NCBI GenBank assembly: GCA_014237545.1
Contig: JAACJX010000010.1
Coordinates: 1-8,267, forward strand
DNA: 8,267 nucleotides
Direction of reading: 5' to 3'
Source: Ardenticatenia bacterium
GTDB taxonomy: Bacteria > Chloroflexota > Anaerolineae > Promineifilales > Promineifilaceae
The position numbers and the translations under genes were made by a program. Below the pieces are notes generated by a model. It was not told where the DNA came from. It was given only the letters and a program-made list of their open reading frames with translations, and searched no databases. Below, one piece after another: positions 4,098 to 8,267 of this stretch. Numbering within the stretch: the stretch's first letter is position 1; the number at the start of each line of letters is the position of its first letter.

Positions 4098-6101
4098 ATG
4101 TCCAATCAGTCGCTCTACCTCGGCTATGTTATCTACAGCTTCGAGGATCTACGGAATGATCCCAAACCACTCCTGCAGCTTTTCTCGCTGTTGAATCGGC
4201 AGTTTGGGGGCCAGTTACTCAACGTGATACGAGTCAGTGGGGTTGCAGCCACGGAGACTGGAAGCAGCCAGTTTGTAAGCATCAATAGACGAGAACTTTA
4301 CGAGTATCTGGATGACGGCCTAATATCGAAGTTACAGTCGCATGACGGACAGACTGTAAGAGAGTCTTCGATACTATTGCGAATTGTCATAAACAGCTTT
4401 TCCGATGACGTCTATTCGCCGAGTTTTGTATTCTTTGCCTTCACCAAAGGTCATGAGGCATTTAGCTCAGATTATGTAGCCGAGCGAGGACTTGAAACGG
4501 CCGTCAAGGTTTTCGAGATTCTAAACGGTGCTTACGGATATGCGAATGCAGGAATGTTAACAAATGATGGCTTTATTCCAAAAGACGGTCAAGCACAGTT
4601 TGCGTTAGGTCTGGTTGATTTTGGGCAATTGGCCACTACTCCGTCGATCAGGGATGAAATACCGGACATCTTTTGGGCGAACCTCCTGAGTGGCCGTCAT
4701 GTCGAGAACATTGGGGGTGTGGGAAGGGTCTTAACTTCAGTCGACTGCTATAGAAAAGAACAACTAGGCGATGGAGGAGCCCTTCTTGTTCTTTGTCAGG
4801 ATCCGTTCGCAGCACCTGGCGAACTTAACCCTTCAGTCCTCGAATCTATGGTGAAGTTACTTGAAGACTCTACCGAAGCTTCCAGAGATAGACTGGTAGA
4901 AACCTCTTTACATGCAGTTGCCCAAGCTGAAGAACTTCAACTCCAATACCGGCAGGTTGGCTTACGAAAATTGGAGCAACACGTACAAAAGTTCGATGAG
5001 GACTACCTCAAGGTCGGTAAAGTGCCGCGCAACCATGTGTGGCGGCCGTACCGGTTCTGCACCCAGGACGTTGTGCTCGGATTAACGGTAGTGAGTCACT
5101 CCCCTGATCGTAACTGTTTGGAAGTTGATGTCTGTCTGACTTCCGACATTCCCGAATATGAAGACGGTAGCGGGGCCCGCGTGATGGCCTCATTTCTCCT
5201 CTCCGAGGCGTACAAGTGTGGCGGCTCGATGGAAATCCGGTTTACCGAGAATGTTGAAGATGGCCGAGTCCCGCTTGCACTGATCGAGTTGGCCACACAG
5301 CATCAGGTTCAGCTTTCATATATCGCCGAAGGTAAGATCACTCCATCCGAGTCCCGTCGCCTGTATACAGCAGTTACAGACTTTTCGCCGTCATTGCGGA
5401 GCAGAATCGAGGAGTTGGCGAACCAACGCCGGCTTTCTCAGGAAAAGGCTTGTTTCGTGGTTCAACGTGGAATATGGACCAAGGCGGAACTCGAACACCT
5501 CGTCGCTGGTAGTTCGCGTGCTGATGCAATCCTTGGCGGTGACGCCTTGCCCGAGCAGCGTCAACTCTACCTCAACGATCTCGGCCATGCGCGCGCGGCC
5601 GTAATGGGCGGATTCCTGGATCGGAAGATGGCCAAGCGCCAGCGTGGCGATGAGGTTGAAGCGGTCGATCTGGAAGATGACGTACGGCCTTTGGAAATCG
5701 ATTTCGATGAGCACTACTATGCCAAGGCATATCGGTCAACCGAAGCTCTCCCCATTCCTTGGGTTGTCAATGCCGGTACCCATTTGGCTGTGGTGCCTTC
5801 TGGAAGTCAGGCGGTGATCCTCATCCGTGCTCGCGATACGATTGACCTTAAGCATCAACTGGCAGACGACCTGGCGCTTGCGAGACAGATGAAGGAGCTG
5901 ATAGTCCCGCAAGACCCGCAGTCACAGATCTGCATCTTGGTGCCACGTGACTTTGAGGACTTACCTAAACCGGACAGCGAAAGGCTGGAGGCTGAGGCTC
6001 AACACCTGGGTATCCATATCCTAGTTTGTCCCGAGACCTCAACAGCCCTCAACACTGACGCCATACGAAGAATGGCGACCAGCAGGATAACAAGAGAATG
6101 A
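4098..6101 (+). CDS. Unrecognised 667-aa protein with an Imm52/DUF3396-like N-terminal segment
   Basis: This large soluble protein has no signal peptide or membrane helix. Residues about 1-255 look like one alpha/beta domain. Its segment at about 188-236 (IPDIFWANLLSGRHVENIGG, then a CYRKEQLGDGGALLVL stretch) resembles the Imm52 and DUF3396 immunity-protein families; this match is from memory and tentative. A helical Glu/Gln-rich stretch follows (about 256-305), then a second alpha/beta region (about 315-425), a helical region (about 430-507), a charged linker (508-538) and a C-terminal alpha/beta domain (about 550-650) with hydrophobic strands LAVVPS, AVILIRA, ICILVP and IHILVC. No catalytic motif is obvious. 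AGGAAGG at 4086-4092 lies five bases before the ATG. The stop overlaps the next start by four bases, implying translational coupling with it. Confidence 0.85.
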   Translation: MSNQSLYLGYVIYSFEDLRNDPKPLLQLFSLLNRQFGGQLLNVIRVSGVAATETGSSQFVSINRRELYEYLDDGLISKLQSHDGQTVRESSILLRIVINSFSDDVYSPSFVFFAFTKGHEAFSSDYVAERGLETAVKVFEILNGAYGYANAGMLTNDGFIPKDGQAQFALGLVDFGQLATTPSIRDEIPDIFWANLLSGRHVENIGGVGRVLTSVDCYRKEQLGDGGALLVLCQDPFAAPGELNPSVLESMVKLLEDSTEASRDRLVETSLHAVAQAEELQLQYRQVGLRKLEQHVQKFDEDYLKVGKVPRNHVWRPYRFCTQDVVLGLTVVSHSPDRNCLEVDVCLTSDIPEYEDGSGARVMASFLLSEAYKCGGSMEIRFTENVEDGRVPLALIELATQHQVQLSYIAEGKITPSESRRLYTAVTDFSPSLRSRIEELANQRRLSQEKACFVVQRGIWTKAELEHLVAGSSRADAILGGDALPEQRQLYLNDLGHARAAVMGGFLDRKMAKRQRGDEVEAVDLEDDVRPLEIDFDEHYYAKAYRSTEALPIPWVVNAGTHLAVVPSGSQAVILIRARDTIDLKHQLADDLALARQMKELIVPQDPQSQICILVPRDFEDLPKPDSERLEAEAQHLGIHILVCPETSTALNTDAIRRMATSRITRE

Positions 6102-7345
6102 TAACAGCCAAGATTACTCTCTGTGCAGTTCCGGCTGAATCATGGGCGGCAGAGCGTTCTTCGCCCTCGACCATCGACATAGCTTCCTTTGCGAAAGATG
6201 CGTTGGCCGTTGAGAAACGCCTTGCAAAAGGGGTGAACCTCGACAATGAGCGAGCGCGTTACAGCCTGCTCTGTACGCAGATAGAATCGGCTGTCCGACA
6301 AACGCCTCTGCAGGATGCGTCTGATGCAAGCTCATTCGCGAGAGCAATCGACGGGTCCAAAACTCCTTGTCAAAATGTAGATGCGTCCTACCTGGCGGCA
6401 ACATCCCGACTATTTAGAGACCTTCCTCTGCAGGCATCCTCGATGAGACTTGGCGCAAGCTACTACCCGCCCGATCATGTGCCGGCTCATGTGAACGCAT
6501 TTGAATCCGCGGCGGCTAACTTGCCTCTTGAGAACTCGGAGGTAGTAGCGCAACGCATTCATCTCTTCCGTCTGGCCGCAGAGTTTGGCTGCGGCGTAGT
6601 GGAGCTACAGGATCCGTACCACTTCGAGGCAACCCAGCCCGTCCAGGATCTTGACTTGTGGGATGTCGACCTTCAAGACTCCGCGCAGCAACTAAAAATA
6701 GCGGACGCCTTTGAGGCTGTCGACGAAATTGAGGGTGAGAACGCCTATGACATTCTGAGAGCGCAGCTTGAAGATGCCATTACTCTGTCACAATCCGGTG
6801 TCTCGCGGTCCGTCAACTTCAGCAATCAGCCACATAACGTCATAACTGAAGTCCTCAACGAATTTGCGTACTCACCCTCCGGTAAAGTGGAATCTCCTGT
6901 ATACGTTCCGGTGATTTACTCCGATGGCTCGCAGGCCAAACCATTCCCTTTGCTTTGTTTGGCATCTCGTGACGACAATGATCTCGATGTGTTGTCTCAA
7001 GTGCCGGTCTTGACGGCCACACTCTTGAGTATGCGCCATCTTGCGCTGGATCACGAAGTTGATATGGCGTGGCTTCGAAATCGAGAGGTGTCTAAGAGTC
7101 GTACTTTCTCCGAGACCGATGAGTTCTGTTATGTTCAAACTCAAAGGCAGCTGATGGAATCCCGTGTAGGCGGAGGACTGAGGCTGCACATTTACCAGAC
7201 AGGTTTTCAGCCCGCTGTCGTCGGCTTCTATCGTGCCGTGGTGGAGGAGTTGCTCTTTAGGGCTGGCCAGCCCCCTTCTCTACAAGTAACTCCACTTTAT
7301 TACAAAGGAAAGGCTGGCTATCGCTCGGGCAAGGCGTGGCATTAG
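6098..7345 (+). CDS. Unrecognised 415-aa protein, coupled to the upstream gene
   Basis: The ATG overlaps the TGA of the 667-aa gene (ATGA at 6098-6101). The only upstream signal is an AGGA about ten bases away, so translation is probably coupled. The N-terminal 170 residues are mostly helical; the middle is acidic (LDLWDVDLQDSAQ, then FEAVDEIEGENAYDIL), and residues about 265-290 form strands (VESPVYVPVIYSDG). The C-terminus holds the most motif-like stretch, LRLHIYQTGFQPAVVGFYRA (361-380), followed by a helix and VTPLYYKGKAGYRSGKAWH. I recognise no family, and no enzyme signature is visible. It lies 22 bases before the helicase gene in the same direction, so it is probably a partner protein in the same complex or pathway. 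Confidence 0.85.
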   Translation: MITAKITLCAVPAESWAAERSSPSTIDIASFAKDALAVEKRLAKGVNLDNERARYSLLCTQIESAVRQTPLQDASDASSFARAIDGSKTPCQNVDASYLAATSRLFRDLPLQASSMRLGASYYPPDHVPAHVNAFESAAANLPLENSEVVAQRIHLFRLAAEFGCGVVELQDPYHFEATQPVQDLDLWDVDLQDSAQQLKIADAFEAVDEIEGENAYDILRAQLEDAITLSQSGVSRSVNFSNQPHNVITEVLNEFAYSPSGKVESPVYVPVIYSDGSQAKPFPLLCLASRDDNDLDVLSQVPVLTATLLSMRHLALDHEVDMAWLRNREVSKSRTFSETDEFCYVQTQRQLMESRVGGGLRLHIYQTGFQPAVVGFYRAVVEELLFRAGQPPSLQVTPLYYKGKAGYRSGKAWH

Positions 7346-7367
7346 ACTATCTCCGGAGTAAGCGACC

Positions 7368-8267
7368 ATGACCAAAGAATGGGTAGTCAAGTGTAAGGAC
7401 TGTCGCCAGGAATTCGGCTATTCTGATTGGTCATACAGACAGGGGGAATCCCGAGGACAATCGCGGCCCGAACGGTGCCCGGAGTGTCGGAAAAGGCACC
7501 ATCGGCAGACCGGCCTGATGGGGTTGTCCTACTTCGAGCTAAAGCCGAGAGCCAACGCAGACACATCGAAGATCAGTTCCGGTAGCCTCGGCTCTCTGTC
7601 TCATCCATCGCGAGAACACACGGCGAAAATTATACCTTCTGGGTTCGATCCCACAAAATTCGGCGTGACCGATGATGATGTGCGCGCGATCTTTGCGTGG
7701 TTTGAGGACCCTCGCCATCAAGTGGCCATCGTCGTTGGCCCCACGGGCTCGGGTAAGTCAACCGCCCTGCCTTTTTGGCTGATTCATCCTCCGGATGGAA
7801 TATCTGAAGATCGGTTTACACGTTATGGCCAGGTTCTCATTACGCAACCTCGCATCCAAGCCACGCGCAACATTCCGGCCTATGTGGCAAAAGATTTGTA
7901 CGGGTCCAGCATAGGCTCCGGTTACGATGTTGGCTTCAGATATAAGAACAACCCCTTCTCCGATTGGCGGAATCGATTGGTTTATGCGACTGATGGCACC
8001 CTGATTAACTGGATTGTCAGCGGCCAGATTGCCAATCTCAGTGTGATCATGATAGATGAGGCCCATGAACGGAGCCTCAACATTGACTTGATACTGGGTT
8101 TGCTTAAGAAACTGCTTCCAACCTATCCCCATCTAAAGCTGATCGTTGCAAGCGCAACAATCGATTCGGGTTTATTTCTTAACTACTTTGGGTCCGAAAC
8201 CGCGACACTGATCGAGTTCCACGGCAAGCGTAAATTCAATGTAGATACCTACTTCAGGGACCCGGAA
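7368..8267 (+). CDS. Zinc-ribbon DEAH-box helicase (HrpA-like), 3' part outside the window
   Basis: The visible 300 residues hold an N-terminal zinc ribbon with two CxxC pairs (C9/C12 and C37/C40), a low-complexity linker (about 45-95), and the first RecA domain of a DEAH/RHA helicase. Motifs in order are Walker A GPTGSGKST (124-132), Ia TQPRIQAT (159-166), the GYDVGFRYK region (185-193), Ib TDGTL (208-212), DEAH followed by ERS (230-236), and SAT (262-264). DEAH/RHA enzymes such as HrpA unwind or translocate along RNA or nucleic acid using NTP. The second RecA domain and C-terminal domains lie beyond 8267, so total length and fusions are unknown. GGAG at 7355-7358 lies nine bases before the ATG. 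All visible catalytic residues are intact. Linkage to two orphan genes suggests it is the motor of a multi-protein system. Confidence 0.9.
   Translation, partial: MTKEWVVKCKDCRQEFGYSDWSYRQGESRGQSRPERCPECRKRHHRQTGLMGLSYFELKPRANADTSKISSGSLGSLSHPSREHTAKIIPSGFDPTKFGVTDDDVRAIFAWFEDPRHQVAIVVGPTGSGKSTALPFWLIHPPDGISEDRFTRYGQVLITQPRIQATRNIPAYVAKDLYGSSIGSGYDVGFRYKNNPFSDWRNRLVYATDGTLINWIVSGQIANLSVIMIDEAHERSLNIDLILGLLKKLLPTYPHLKLIVASATIDSGLFLNYFGSETATLIEFHGKRKFNVDTYFRDPE

Noticed and set aside
5391..5714. Minus-strand open frame (107 aa)
   Set aside because: It is antisense within the 667-aa gene, which is continuous and has a good start signal.
7758..8132. Minus-strand open frame (124 aa)
   Set aside because: It is antisense to the helicase motifs, which are unmistakable on the plus strand.

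Overview
The window looks like part of a bacterial mobile element or genomic island carrying accessory cargo. The left third (about 1-2350) holds small genes typical of plasmids and integrative conjugative elements: an uncharacterised 74-aa protein, a DUF2958 protein and a short single-stranded DNA-binding protein, with many inverted repeats between them. The strong GGAGG-type ribosome binding sites and the GTG start suggest a Firmicutes-like or Chloroflexota-like host. The host cannot be fixed from this sequence, and no rRNA, tRNA, integrase, relaxase or attachment site was found.

Layout. 1-432 is GC-rich, gene-poor DNA with small inverted repeats. 433-657 (+) is a small conserved-looking protein, and 673-918 (-) is a convergent small acidic protein. 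919-1273 is a divergent intergenic region packed with dyads: a nested palindrome, a 10-bp stem-loop, an 11-bp stem enclosing a second stem, and a 7-bp hairpin. 1274-1582 (+) is DUF2958, followed by a GC-rich hairpin. 1694-2008 (+) is ssb. 2111-2341 (-) is a one-helix membrane protein with its own intrinsic terminator at 2004-2050. 2342-3364 is about 1 kb without a convincing gene, holding an imperfect tandem repeat, a 24-bp imperfect palindrome and a promoter-like site.

The right half (3365-8267) is a run of plus-strand genes with visibly lower GC than the left part: a coiled-coil, His-rich 214-aa protein; a 667-aa protein with an Imm52/DUF3396-like N-terminal segment; a 415-aa orphan whose start overlaps the previous stop by 4 bp; and a zinc-ribbon plus DEAH-box (HrpA-like) helicase that runs off the window. 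The tight packing of the last three suggests they are made together and act in one pathway. A helicase joined to two large unrecognised proteins on a mobile element is the pattern of an anti-phage or anti-plasmid system, so this cassette is the best candidate for something undescribed. Its function is inference. Only the helicase, SSB and DUF2958 calls rest on recognisable motifs.
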